From positions 1 through 40,529 of the forward strand of contig JAFCEO010000012.1 of NCBI GenBank assembly GCA_017609085.1: DNA of 40,529 bases, given 5' to 3'. The notes under the pieces were generated by a model. The model was not told the origin of the DNA, searched no databases, and saw nothing but the letters and a program-made list of their open reading frames with translations. Within the stretch, counting starts at the first letter, position 1. Each line of letters begins with the position of its first letter. The translations under genes and the position numbers were made by a program. The DNA comes from Candidatus Pacearchaeota archaeon. GTDB lineage: Archaea; Nanobdellota; Nanobdellia; Pacearchaeales; GW2011-AR1. This document shows, piece after piece, positions 17,167-23,860 of the stretch.

Positions 17167-17189
17167 TTTAAAATTTAACTCTTATGTAG

Positions 17190-17197
17190 TTTAAAAA
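17190..17197 (-). promoter_or_regulatory. TATA box of tRNA-Leu
   Basis: TTTTTAAA on the minus strand, centred 27.5 bases before the tRNA 5' end. Confidence 0.5.
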
Positions 17198-17279
17198 TGT
17201 ATTCAAAATAGTTTCTTTACAATAGTAAATTTGTCTTTTATAAAAAAACAAAAAGAAAAAGCAAATAAAAGTTTTTTGA

Positions 17280-18224
17280 TTATTTCTTTTTTTTACCTTT
17301 GCCGATTCTTGCTTCTGCTTCTTTAATTTTAACTTTGTCTTCTAATTCCAATCTTTCTAATAGTTCCTTATATCTGTTTCTAATTGTTACCTCAGTAATT
17401 CCCGCTACGTCTGCAACTTCTCTTTGAGTTTTTTTCTCGTTATTGAGGAGCGCTGCTACATAAAGGGCAGCTGCTGCTATTCCTGCAGGTCCTCTTCCAC
17501 TCGTTAGTTCTGAAATCTCTGCTTTTTTTAATATTTTAAGGGCGTCGTTTTGCGTTTTAGGAGAAAGATGTAAAATAGAGCCGAATCTGCTTATATAGTC
17601 TTTTGGCGAACTCGGAGTTACTTTTATTCCTAATTTTCTCATTATAAATCTATATGTTCTTCCAATTTCTTTCCGTTCTACGTCAGACGCATTCGAAATT
17701 TCATCTAAAGTTCTCGGAATATTGTAGCTTCTACATGCAGAATAAATGCATGCTGCAATAACAGATTCCATGCTTCTTCCTCTGACTAAACCTCTTTGCA
17801 ATACAAAATTATAAATACGTGAAGCTTCATCCCTTACAACTGTTGGCAAATTTAAAAAAGAAGCGACTCTTCTCAATTCGGCCATGGCTAATCTTAAATT
17901 TCTTTCAATGGAAGTAGAGACTCTTTCTTGCCACTTCTTTAATCTTAAAAATTTTCTGACAGCTCCAGATTCTAATTTATAGATATCTGAAATTTCTCCG
18001 ACATTAGTGGTGAGTCCCTTATCAAATTTTTGCATACTTAATGGCGCTCCTCCACGACTTTTTTTCTCTCCTGACTTAGATTTTCCGTACATTTCTTGTC
18101 CAGTATCCACCATCTTTTCTTCTACGACCAAACCACAGTCATTACAGATAACTTCTCCTTTTTGTTCATTATAAGTCAAATTTATAGAACCGCATTCAGG
18201 ACATCTTTTTATAAAGGCAGTCAT
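17280..18224 (-). CDS. tfb: Transcription initiation factor TFB
   Basis: A 314-aa archaeal TFIIB homologue that binds TBP-TATA and recruits RNA polymerase. It has the N-terminal zinc ribbon C8-x2-C11 ... C27-x2-C30, the B-reader region after it (about 45-75, SRGGAPLSMQKFDKGLTTNVG), then two cyclin-like repeats (about 115-200 and 210-300). The second repeat holds the BRE-reading helix-turn-helix (TQREVADVAGITEVTIRNRY). Length is standard. The TATA box is a little closer to the ATG than usual (about 21.5 bases), and an 8-bp inverted repeat lies upstream at 18286-18312. It is the only TFB in this window. Confidence 0.97.
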   Translation of the reverse strand: MTAFIKRCPECGSINLTYNEQKGEVICNDCGLVVEEKMVDTGQEMYGKSKSGEKKSRGGAPLSMQKFDKGLTTNVGEISDIYKLESGAVRKFLRLKKWQERVSTSIERNLRLAMAELRRVASFLNLPTVVRDEASRIYNFVLQRGLVRGRSMESVIAACIYSACRSYNIPRTLDEISNASDVERKEIGRTYRFIMRKLGIKVTPSSPKDYISRFGSILHLSPKTQNDALKILKKAEISELTSGRGPAGIAAAALYVAALLNNEKKTQREVADVAGITEVTIRNRYKELLERLELEDKVKIKEAEARIGKGKKKK

Positions 18225-18616
18225 TTTCTTTTATAGTTAATTTTATAAATCTTTTGATATAGGAAGCTTTTTAAATCTTTCGGTTTTTTCAGTACATCTG
18301 AAGAACTGAAAATGGAAAACAAATTATCTAAATTATCGATATAAGGCTTGTAACCATTAATTTTTAACTCTCGTCGTATATAATTTAGCTTGTTTTCTTC
18401 TCTTTAATAATTATTTTTTCGCTTCGCAAACTTAGAAAATCTTTTTTAATAAATCTATTAACGATTTTTCATATTTTTATTAATATAATCTAACTAAAGA
18501 AAGAACATATATAAATTAAGCGGCTCTTTTTTAATTTTTAAACTCTTTCATCTGCGCATACTCACAAACACTTTGGATTGATCTGTAGAATTTCATCTAA
18601 TGTTGTTTGAAAAAAG
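18225..18616. other. 392-base gap between tfb and eS8, no gene seen
   Basis: This A/T-rich stretch holds the tfb TATA box (18242-18249) and a perfect inverted repeat, ttttcagt at 18286-18293 and actgaaaa at 18305-18312 with an 11-base spacer, which could be an operator or a small hairpin. A TATA-like tatataaa on the plus strand (about 18509-18516) has no gene behind it. I looked for C/D-box motifs and small frames on both strands and found nothing I can support. Confidence 0.5.
18242..18249 (-). promoter_or_regulatory. TATA box of tfb
   Basis: The minus strand reads TTTATAAA, about 21.5 bases before the ATG at 18224, 4 bases nearer than at most genes here. Confidence 0.5.
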
Positions 18617-18979
18617 TTACTCAACCAAAACTGCTTGGACAGAGCCTTCTTGACTTGGCCTGTTTGTTATTTTAGCTTTTCCGAGTTCTGTTTCTATTAT
18701 TGCTCCTTTTAAAAGAATGTTCTGTCTTGCTAGAAAACGATTACTTGGAGTTTCAAGGACATTTTTTATTTTAACTTTTTTTGCTTTATTTTTCTTGTCT
18801 ATTACATTAGCTTCGTCTGTAGATAAAAGAACTACTTTCATTTTACCTCCCCTCATTCTAATCTTTTTTCTTTTTGTAGGAGCTAATTTTACAAACCTTG
18901 TTTGTCCTTCTTTTTCGTAGAGTTTCTTCTTTCTTTGCTTTTTATATTTTCCTCCGGAAATTTTTCTTCCTTTTCTCAT
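18617..18979 (-). CDS. rps8e: Ribosomal protein eS8
   Basis: A 120-aa small-subunit protein. It begins MRKGRKISGGKYKKQRKKK and has the family pattern RMRGGKMKVVLLSTDEANVID, followed by ETPSNRFLARQNILLKGAIIET and the C-terminal ITNRPSQEGSVQAVLVE. Length matches archaeal eS8 (about 125), shorter than eukaryotic forms. A TATA octamer TTTAAATA is centred 25.5 bases before the ATG. It is divergent from the LSm gene, so the two promoters share about 120 bases. Confidence 0.95.
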   Translation of the reverse strand: MRKGRKISGGKYKKQRKKKLYEKEGQTRFVKLAPTKRKKIRMRGGKMKVVLLSTDEANVIDKKNKAKKVKIKNVLETPSNRFLARQNILLKGAIIETELGKAKITNRPSQEGSVQAVLVE

Positions 18980-19000
18980 AAAAGGTTTGAGAAAAATTTA

Positions 19001-19008
19001 TATTTAAA
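19001..19008 (-). promoter_or_regulatory. TATA box of rps8e
   Basis: TTTAAATA on the minus strand, centred 25.5 bases before the ATG at 18979. Confidence 0.6.
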
Positions 19009-19071
19009 TCTTTCGAGTTCTTAATGTTGCAAGTAACGTAAAGATAAATATTATTGTATAATAGAGAAAAC

Positions 19072-19079
19072 TTTAAAAA
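19072..19079 (+). promoter_or_regulatory. TATA box of the LSm gene
   Basis: TTTAAAAA, centred 25.5 bases before the ATG at 19101. Confidence 0.65.
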
Positions 19080-19100
19080 CTAACTTATCAAGAGATTGAT

Positions 19101-19370
19101 ATGGTTAATGGAATTGAGAGACCTTTGGATTTGTTAAATAACGCGAAAGGCAAAGAAGTTTTGGTGCAGTTAAAAAATGACAAGCAGTTAGTTGGGACAC
19201 TTTTAGCGTTCGACATTCACATAAATATAGTAATGGACAACGCCAAGGAAATGGCTAACGGAGAAGTTAAGAGAAACATTGGTTTAACTTTTTTAAGAGG
19301 AGATACAATAATATTTATTTCTCCTGCATCATTAACTGCGTCAACACAAGCTGCAGAAAAAAAAGGATAA
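19101..19370 (+). CDS. Sm-like RNA-binding protein (SmAP/LSm)
   Basis: An 89-aa ring-forming Sm-fold protein that binds U-rich RNA. Sm1 motif: PLDLLNNAKGKEVLVQLKNDKQLVGTLLAFDIHINIVMD is split over residues 8-46, with the RNA-contact D-x-H-x-N type loop DIHINIV. Sm2 motif: FLRGDTIIFISP (about 64-75), where the usual IRGDNVV is close. Length is typical of SmAP1. In many archaea LSm is followed by eL37; here no such gene follows. Confidence 0.94.
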   Translation: MVNGIERPLDLLNNAKGKEVLVQLKNDKQLVGTLLAFDIHINIVMDNAKEMANGEVKRNIGLTFLRGDTIIFISPASLTASTQAAEKKG

Positions 19371-19467
19371 GGGAAAGAGGTAAGAGAAACTGCTCTTGCA
19401 TATTTCTTTAGAAGAATTTAGAAGATTTAATTTTGATAATAATGTCTATTATATTTAAATTAAAAAC

Positions 19468-20364
19468 TCAAATTTCCACTTTATAAAAATCTTCTGCTAT
19501 TTCTGTTTTTGGGAAAATTTCTTGGGCTTCTTTTAAGATTAGAGATTCTGAATTATCGTATCTTTGACTTATATGTGTTAAGATTAATTTTTTTGCTCTT
19601 GCAGTTTTTGCTATTTTTGCCGCTTGTTTTGCTGTTAAATGCCTATATTTTTCTGCCAAGTCTTTTTCTTTTTCTGTATATGTTGTTTCTGCTATTAGCA
19701 GGTCTGCTTGTTTCGCTATTTTATAACAATTTTTGCAGAGAGCAGTGTCTAAAATAAAAGTAATCTTTTTTCCTTTTTCTATATAACTTACTTCTTTTGC
19801 TTTTATTATTCTTCCTTTATAACTTATGTTCTTCCCTTTTTGAAGTTCTTTTAAGAGAGGAGAAGAAGGGAGTTTTAGTTTTTGCAATTTTTGTTTATCC
19901 AATTTCCTTTTGTCTTTTTCTATAAATGAATAGGCATTACAAGGGACGCCATGCTTCAACGGTAACGCTTCAAGGTAAAAATCTTCTGTTTCAAGAAATT
20001 TTCCATTAACCTCTTCTACTCTAATTTCGAGTTTTTCTTTAAAAACAAACAGTTTATAGATAAGAGAGATGAATTTTTTTGTCCCTCTTGGGCCATAGAT
20101 ATAGAGTATTTTATTATAATTATTTAAAGCAAGAGTTTGAAAAAGGCCGGGTAAGCCAAGAATATGGTCTCCATGCCAATGACTAATGAGGATTCGAGTT
20201 AATTTGCAAGGATTGAGTTTTGCTTTTCTGAATTGCCGTTGAGTTCCTTCGCCACAATCTATTAGTATATTTTCATTTTTGTAAGAGAGAAGTATAGAGG
20301 TATGATTTCTTTTGTCTGTAGGGATGGCTTGTCCTGTTCCCAGAAAAATTATCGGAATCTTCAT
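19468..20364 (-). CDS. rnz: Ribonuclease Z (tRNA 3' endonuclease)
   Basis: A 298-aa metallo-beta-lactamase-fold enzyme that trims tRNA 3' ends. This fits the tRNA genes here, which do not encode CCA. Motifs: the start IIFLGTGQAIPTDKRNHTS; the zinc motif HWHGDH (62-67); the LPLKHGVPCNAYSF segment; DTA near the centre; and LTHISQRY toward the C-terminus. Length is normal for the short RNase Z form. A TATA-like AATTTAAA lies at the usual spacing upstream of the ATG. Confidence 0.96.
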   Translation of the reverse strand: MKIPIIFLGTGQAIPTDKRNHTSILLSYKNENILIDCGEGTQRQFRKAKLNPCKLTRILISHWHGDHILGLPGLFQTLALNNYNKILYIYGPRGTKKFISLIYKLFVFKEKLEIRVEEVNGKFLETEDFYLEALPLKHGVPCNAYSFIEKDKRKLDKQKLQKLKLPSSPLLKELQKGKNISYKGRIIKAKEVSYIEKGKKITFILDTALCKNCYKIAKQADLLIAETTYTEKEKDLAEKYRHLTAKQAAKIAKTARAKKLILTHISQRYDNSESLILKEAQEIFPKTEIAEDFYKVEI

Positions 20365-20385
20365 GAAAATTTTAAGTGAAGATAG

Positions 20386-20393
20386 TTTAAATT
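20386..20393 (-). promoter_or_regulatory. TATA box of rnz
   Basis: AATTTAAA on the minus strand, centred 25.5 bases before the ATG at 20364. Confidence 0.5.
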
Positions 20394-20450
20394 TTTATTG
20401 TTTTTGAATTTGATTTTAATTTTTTATTAAGAGAAAATTAAGCATAAACT

Positions 20451-20458
20451 TTTAAATA
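20451..20458 (+). promoter_or_regulatory. TATA box of tRNA-Arg
   Basis: TTTAAATA, centred 27.5 bases before the tRNA 5' end. Confidence 0.55.
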
Positions 20459-20481
20459 TCCTTATTACTCTTTACTAACAA

Positions 20482-20555
20482 GCCTCCGTAGCTCAGCTGG
20501 ATAGAGCACTAGCCTTCTAAGCTAGGGGTCGCAGGTTCGAATCCTGTCGGAGGCA
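20482..20555 (+). tRNA. tRNA-Arg(UCU)
   Basis: Acceptor GCCTCCG/CGGAGGC with A73, D stem GCTC/GAGC, anticodon stem CTAGC/GCTAG with loop CTTCTAA giving TCT, and T stem GCAGG/CCTGT with TTCGAAT. 74 nt, no intron, CCA not encoded. Confidence 0.96.
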
Positions 20556-20577
20556 TTTTGCCGCAGCTATAGCTAAA

Positions 20578-20585
20578 TTTAAAAA
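20578..20585 (+). promoter_or_regulatory. TATA box of tRNA-Cys
   Basis: TTTAAAAA, centred 27.5 bases before the tRNA 5' end. Confidence 0.55.
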
Positions 20586-20608
20586 CTTCTTATTTTTTTT
20601 ACAATTAT

Positions 20609-20736
20609 GCGCGGGTGGCGAAGTGGCTAACGCACTCGCCTGCAGATGCCAGACATTTTCGGTCGTAGATAATTATCCGAAGTTATTAAAAACATCAGAT
20701 AGCGAGCATTCGGGGGTTCGAATCCCTCCCCGCGCT
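20609..20736 (+). tRNA. tRNA-Cys(GCA) with 55-nt intron
   Basis: Acceptor GCGCGGG/CCCGCGC with U73, as expected for Cys. Anticodon stem CTCGC/GCGAG and T stem GGGGG/CCCTC with TTCGAAT. The anticodon is GCA. A 55-base intron (20646-20700) follows position 37. Its ends pair with the exon through CTG/CAG next to 3-base bulges, and it carries an internal hairpin TTCGG...CCGAA. A T run directly follows the gene and may terminate transcription. Confidence 0.93.
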
Positions 20737-20782
20737 TTTTAATTTTTAAATAGATTTATGTTTGGTAGTTCCTAAAGCAACA

Positions 20783-20790
20783 TTTATAAA
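20783..20790 (+). promoter_or_regulatory. TATA box of glyS
   Basis: TTTATAAA, centred 25.5 bases before the ATG at 20812. This supports the long N-terminal form of the protein. Confidence 0.65.
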
Positions 20791-20811
20791 TTATTTGTAG
20801 TTACTAATACT

Positions 20812-22536
20812 ATGTATATAGTTAAAAAGAAAATTAAAGGTAAAGAATATTATTATCTTAATAAGAGTATTAGAGAGGGTAGTAAGGTAATAAGTAAGAA
20901 TGTTGCTTACTTAGGCAAGGACAAGAAAGAAGCTGAGAAAAAAGCCAGAGAGATAATCGAGAAAATGAAAAACGAAGAAAAAATAGGAAAAAATAAAGAA
21001 AAACAGGATGTCCAGGTTGGGGAAAAAATTGATGAAATTAACAAAATTGCAAGTAGAAGAGGTTTCTTTTTTCAGACAGCTGAAATTTATGGTGGAAAGG
21101 CAGGCTTTTTCACATATGGACATTTAGGAAAAAAGATGAAGAACAAGTTTGAGAGTTTATGGAGAAAGCATTTTTTGAAATTAGAGGATAATTTTGTTGA
21201 GATTCAATCAAATAATATACTTCCCGAACCTGTGTTTAAAGCTTCTGGACATTTAGAAAATTTTAATGACCCGATGACAGAATGTAAACAATGTCATTTT
21301 AGATTTAGAGCCGATCAATTTTTAGAAGATAAAGGAATAGAAAATGCAGAAGCTTTGTCTATTGAAAAAATGACCATTTTAATTAAAGAAAAAAATATGA
21401 AGTGTCCAAGATGTGGGGGCAAGCTTTCTGAAGTTAAGCAGTTTAATATGATGTTTCCTGTTAATATCGGATTTCAAGGGGAAAAAGGATATCTTAGTCC
21501 AGAAACAGCACAAGCTTCTTATCTCGCTTTTAAACAAGAATTTGAAGCTACAAGAAGAAAACTGCCTTTAGGTATAGCCATAATTGACAAAGCATATAGA
21601 AATGAAATTTCTCCTCGCCAAATGTTTTTTAGATTAAGAGAATTTACGCAAGCAGAATTACAGATATTTTTTGATTCTGACAAGATAAACGAGCATCCAA
21701 AGTGGCAAGAAGTTAAGAAAAAGAAATTAAGATTAAAATTAATTGGAAAAGAAGTTGAGGAAATAAATTGCGAAGAAGCAAATATAAAATTAAATTTGCC
21801 TAAATTTTATCTTTACTACGCCTCTAAGATTCAAGAGTTTTATTTAGAAGTTTTAAAAATCCCAAAAGAGAAATTTAGATTTAGGGAGTTGAGTGAGAAA
21901 GAAAGGGCTTTTTACAATAAGATACATTTCGATATTGAACTTAATTTGGATACTCTTGGAGGTTTTAAAGAGGTGGCTGGCTTGCATTACAGAACAGACC
22001 ACGATTTAAAAGGGCATAGCGAAATATCAGGAAAAAATTTAGAGATTTTTTATGAGGGCAAGAGAATTCTTCCCCATGTTTTAGAATTAAGTTTCGGCGT
22101 GGATAGGAATATTTGGGCTTTGTTGGATATTTTTTATGATGTTGGGAAGGAAGGGAGTATGTTTAAATTTCCTCCGAAGATTGCCCCTTTCGAAATTGCT
22201 ATTTTACCTTTAGTAAATAAGGCAGGGATGGATAAGTTGGCAAAAGAAGTTTATTCTTCTCTTAAAGAAGATTTTGATTGTTTTTATGATGATTCTGGTT
22301 CTATTGGAAGAAGATATGCAAGACAAGACGAGATAGGAACTCCTTTCTGTATTACTATAGATGGAGAAAGTTTGAAGAAAAAAGATGTTACAATTAGAAG
22401 AAGAGATGATCAAAAACAGATTAGGGTTAAGATTAATGACTTAAAAGAAATTTTGAAAGGATTGCTTGATGGTTTAGAGTTCGAAAAAGCCGGAAAGCTT
22501 GTTGAGACAGGAAAAAATGAATTGAGGAGAGAATAA
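20812..22536 (+). CDS. glyS: Glycyl-tRNA synthetase, alpha2 type, with N-terminal extension
   Basis: A 574-aa class II synthetase that charges tRNA-Gly. The catalytic core begins near residue 78 (ASRRGFFFQTAEIYGG), where family members usually have only about 10 residues before it. The first 55 residues form a compact Lys/Tyr-rich unit (KGKEYYYLNKSIREGSKV, then YLGKDKKEAE) joined to the core by a charged linker. A zinc-binding pair C-x2-C...CPRC lies in the insertion (about 159-202). Motif 2 is AYRNEISPRQMFFRLREF; motif 3 is near SFGVDRNIWALL. The anticodon-binding domain is C-terminal (about 460-560). The TATA box placement supports ATG 20812 as the true start. The extension resembles a small domain I recall at the N-terminus of some archaeal Fic proteins; that link is from memory. 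Confidence 0.93.
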   Translation: MYIVKKKIKGKEYYYLNKSIREGSKVISKNVAYLGKDKKEAEKKAREIIEKMKNEEKIGKNKEKQDVQVGEKIDEINKIASRRGFFFQTAEIYGGKAGFFTYGHLGKKMKNKFESLWRKHFLKLEDNFVEIQSNNILPEPVFKASGHLENFNDPMTECKQCHFRFRADQFLEDKGIENAEALSIEKMTILIKEKNMKCPRCGGKLSEVKQFNMMFPVNIGFQGEKGYLSPETAQASYLAFKQEFEATRRKLPLGIAIIDKAYRNEISPRQMFFRLREFTQAELQIFFDSDKINEHPKWQEVKKKKLRLKLIGKEVEEINCEEANIKLNLPKFYLYYASKIQEFYLEVLKIPKEKFRFRELSEKERAFYNKIHFDIELNLDTLGGFKEVAGLHYRTDHDLKGHSEISGKNLEIFYEGKRILPHVLELSFGVDRNIWALLDIFYDVGKEGSMFKFPPKIAPFEIAILPLVNKAGMDKLAKEVYSSLKEDFDCFYDDSGSIGRRYARQDEIGTPFCITIDGESLKKKDVTIRRRDDQKQIRVKINDLKEILKGLLDGLEFEKAGKLVETGKNELRRE

Positions 22537-22552
22537 TTTTAAATTTAGACAA

Positions 22553-22623
22553 TGGACCTGTCGGGAATTGAACCCGAATCTCGCCCAAGCCAAGGGCGCG
22601 TAATGCCGTTATACTACAGGCCC
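22553..22623 (-). tRNA. tRNA-Ala(GGC)
   Basis: Acceptor GGGCCTG/CAGGTCC has the G3-U70 wobble pair that marks alanine tRNAs, with A73. Anticodon stem CGCCC/GGGCG with loop TTGGCTT gives GGC. T stem TCGGG/CCCGA with TTCAATT. 71 nt, no intron. Position 37 is U, where a purine is usual, and the D arm (GTATAACGGCATTAC) is not of the common Ala form. Confidence 0.85.
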
Positions 22624-22681
22624 TCTATTAAGTTTAAACACGGCATATTTTTTTAATTTTATGGATAAAAATACAATAATA

Positions 22682-22689
22682 TTTAAAAA
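22682..22689 (+). promoter_or_regulatory. TATA box of the small gene and HIT operon
   Basis: TTTAAAAA, centred 25.5 bases before the ATG at 22711. This places the first gene of the operon at the 58-codon frame, not at the HIT gene. Confidence 0.65.
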
Positions 22690-22710
22690 TATGGGATAAT
22701 AGATTAAATA

Positions 22711-22887
22711 ATGGAAAGAATAATGTTAGACAATCTTGAAGAAAGAATAAGTCATGATTTAGAGAGCGATTTTCCTAAAGAGGGGTTGGGGTCAAAACCA
22801 AAAGAAATATCTAAAGCATATGGTTGGCCTGATTTGCCAAAAGATGGTGGAGGAGATATTGATTTATGGGACTATAGTTTGGAGTGA
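22711..22887 (+). CDS. Small acidic protein, 58 aa, first gene of HIT operon
   Basis: An open frame of 58 codons that begins MERIMLDNLEERISHDLE and ends GGGDIDLWDYSLE. It is acidic, soluble-looking, and has two Trp residues and no Cys. The exact TATA spacing at its ATG, and a TGA two bases before the ATG of the HIT gene (or overlapping its alternative GTG start as GTGA), argue for a real gene translated with HIT. I do not recognise a family. The conserved-looking motif YGWPDLPKDGGGDIDLWDY may bind a partner. Confidence 0.6.
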   Translation: MERIMLDNLEERISHDLESDFPKEGLGSKPKEISKAYGWPDLPKDGGGDIDLWDYSLE

Positions 22888-22889
22888 AA

Positions 22890-23237
22890 ATGGAAGAATG
22901 TATATTTTGTAAAATTGCCAAAGGAGAAATACCCAGCGAAAGAATTTTAGAGACAGAAAACTTTTTTGCGATTAAAGATGCAAATCCTAAAGTTAAAGGA
23001 CATGCACTCGTTATTCCAAAAAAACATTATGGGACTTTATTGGATGTTCCTTCTTCTTTGTTAGGAGAATTTTTTGAAACAGCAAAACAACTTGCTTTGA
23101 AATTGCTGGAAAAGGAAAAAGCAGAAGGTTTTAACGTTGTAGTTAATAATTATGAAGTTGCAGGACAATTAGTTCCTCATGTTCATATTCATATTTTGCC
23201 AAGAAAAAAAGATGATGGCTTTAGGATGAATGTTTAA
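22890..23237 (+). CDS. HIT-family nucleotide hydrolase/transferase
   Basis: A 115-aa protein of the histidine-triad family (Hint/Fhit-like), which hydrolyses nucleoside phosphoramidates or related nucleotides. It has the N-terminal CIFCKIAKGEIPSE (a C-x2-C pair, zinc-type in Hint), FFAIKDANPKVKGHALVIPKKH and the triad HVHIH near the C-terminus, followed by LPRKKDDG. I prefer ATG 22890, two codons after a possible GTG at 22884 that overlaps the previous stop as GTGA. It is second in an operon with the 58-aa gene. Length matches short archaeal HIT proteins. Confidence 0.94.
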   Translation: MEECIFCKIAKGEIPSERILETENFFAIKDANPKVKGHALVIPKKHYGTLLDVPSSLLGEFFETAKQLALKLLEKEKAEGFNVVVNNYEVAGQLVPHVHIHILPRKKDDGFRMNV

Positions 23238-23257
23238 TGCTTATTCTTATAACATAT

Positions 23258-23345
23258 GTCGTTAGGTGTTTCGAGCATAAGCGAGAGCTTACAAGGTGTG
23301 GCAAAATCCGAAGGATTTCAAGTTCCGAAGCCAGCGAATGTTTAC
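23258..23345 (+). ncRNA. Candidate structured RNA after the HIT gene
   Basis: This stretch is close to half G+C by my count, against about a third around it. It can form a TAAGC-GAGA-GCTTA hairpin with a GNRA tetraloop (23278-23291) and an AAATCC-GAA-GGATTT hairpin (23304-23318). A TATA-like ttataaca lies just upstream (about 23248-23255). A frame of 69 codons crosses the region, but it looks random. Could also be the structured 3' end of the HIT mRNA. Strand is assumed from the neighbour. Confidence 0.25.
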
Positions 23346-23475
23346 AAATGTTTTGTTTTTAGGGTGGGCAAAAGGCAAAAGCGCTTTCTTAATTGTGTAT
23401 ATCAACCAATATTAGTTAAAATTATTTTTCAGATATTTCTTCAGCGAAAAAGAAAGGATAAATAAACAATAAGAA

Positions 23476-23679
23476 TTATATTTTTCCTTGCTCAACTAAT
23501 TCTGCAAATTTCTCAAAACTTCTGTCGTATGTTTTCTCTACATCTTCTGGAAAGCAACAGGCTGGTAACTGTCTCATTTTTAAATGATATCTTAAACAGT
23601 CACAACAAATACCTTTTCTTTCGCATGAAGGGTAAGAACAATTACAGTTTTTCTTATTTTGTTCTTTTTTGCACTCCAT
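23476..23679 (-). CDS. DUF6485-like small Cys-rich protein
   Basis: A 67-aa protein with eight Cys in the pattern C...CNC...C...CCDC...CC (for example CNCSYPSCERKGICCDC), then a C-terminal helix ETYDRSF-like segment (KTYDRSFEKFAELVEQ). This matches my memory of the DUF6485 family, small probable metal-binding proteins found in archaea and anaerobic bacteria, function unknown. The ATG lies 18 bases after the 3' end of tRNA-Met on the same strand and no TATA box could fit outside the tRNA, so it may be co-transcribed with the tRNA. Confidence 0.75.
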   Translation of the reverse strand: MECKKEQNKKNCNCSYPSCERKGICCDCLRYHLKMRQLPACCFPEDVEKTYDRSFEKFAELVEQGKI

Positions 23680-23697
23680 TTTAAGTTTTTAATTCAA

Positions 23698-23784
23698 TGG
23701 CTGCACCGGGGATCGAACCCGGGACCTCCGCCTTTCCCATAAATATCATGAGAGCGGCACTCTTGCCAACTGAGCTATGCAGCC
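23698..23784 (-). tRNA. tRNA with CAU anticodon (elongator Met or Ile2), 13-nt intron
   Basis: Acceptor GGCTGCA/TGCAGCC with A73, D stem GCTC/GAGT, anticodon stem CCGCT/GGCGG and T stem CCGGG/CCCGG with TTCGATC. The loop is CTCATGA, giving CAT. A 13-base intron (23734-23746) follows position 37; exon CTCA pairs with intron TGGG between 3-base bulges TGA and AAA, leaving only a 6-base loop. It lacks the three G-C pairs of initiator tRNA. I cannot tell elongator Met from Ile2, which needs a modified C34. Confidence 0.88.
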
Positions 23785-23805
23785 AAAATTATCAAAACTA
23801 AGAGA

Positions 23806-23813
23806 TTTAAAAA
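23806..23813 (-). promoter_or_regulatory. TATA box of tRNA-Met, possibly bidirectional
   Basis: TTTTTAAA on the minus strand, inside a palindromic agatttaaaaatct, centred 25.5 bases before the tRNA 5' end. On the plus strand it reads TTTAAAAA and could also serve the membrane protein at 23861. Confidence 0.5.
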
Positions 23814-23860
23814 TCTAATGATATTTGGAAAAAAATAAAAACCCTTTTTCTTTTTTAATT

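Noticed and set aside
18225-18616. Possible C/D-box RNA (repeated AGATGAAA and CTGA strings)
   Set aside because: No proper C box (RUGAUGA) and no paired D box at workable spacing.
23256-23465. 69-codon frame after the HIT gene
   Set aside because: Composition is random-looking and it crosses two hairpins; more likely RNA structure or nothing.
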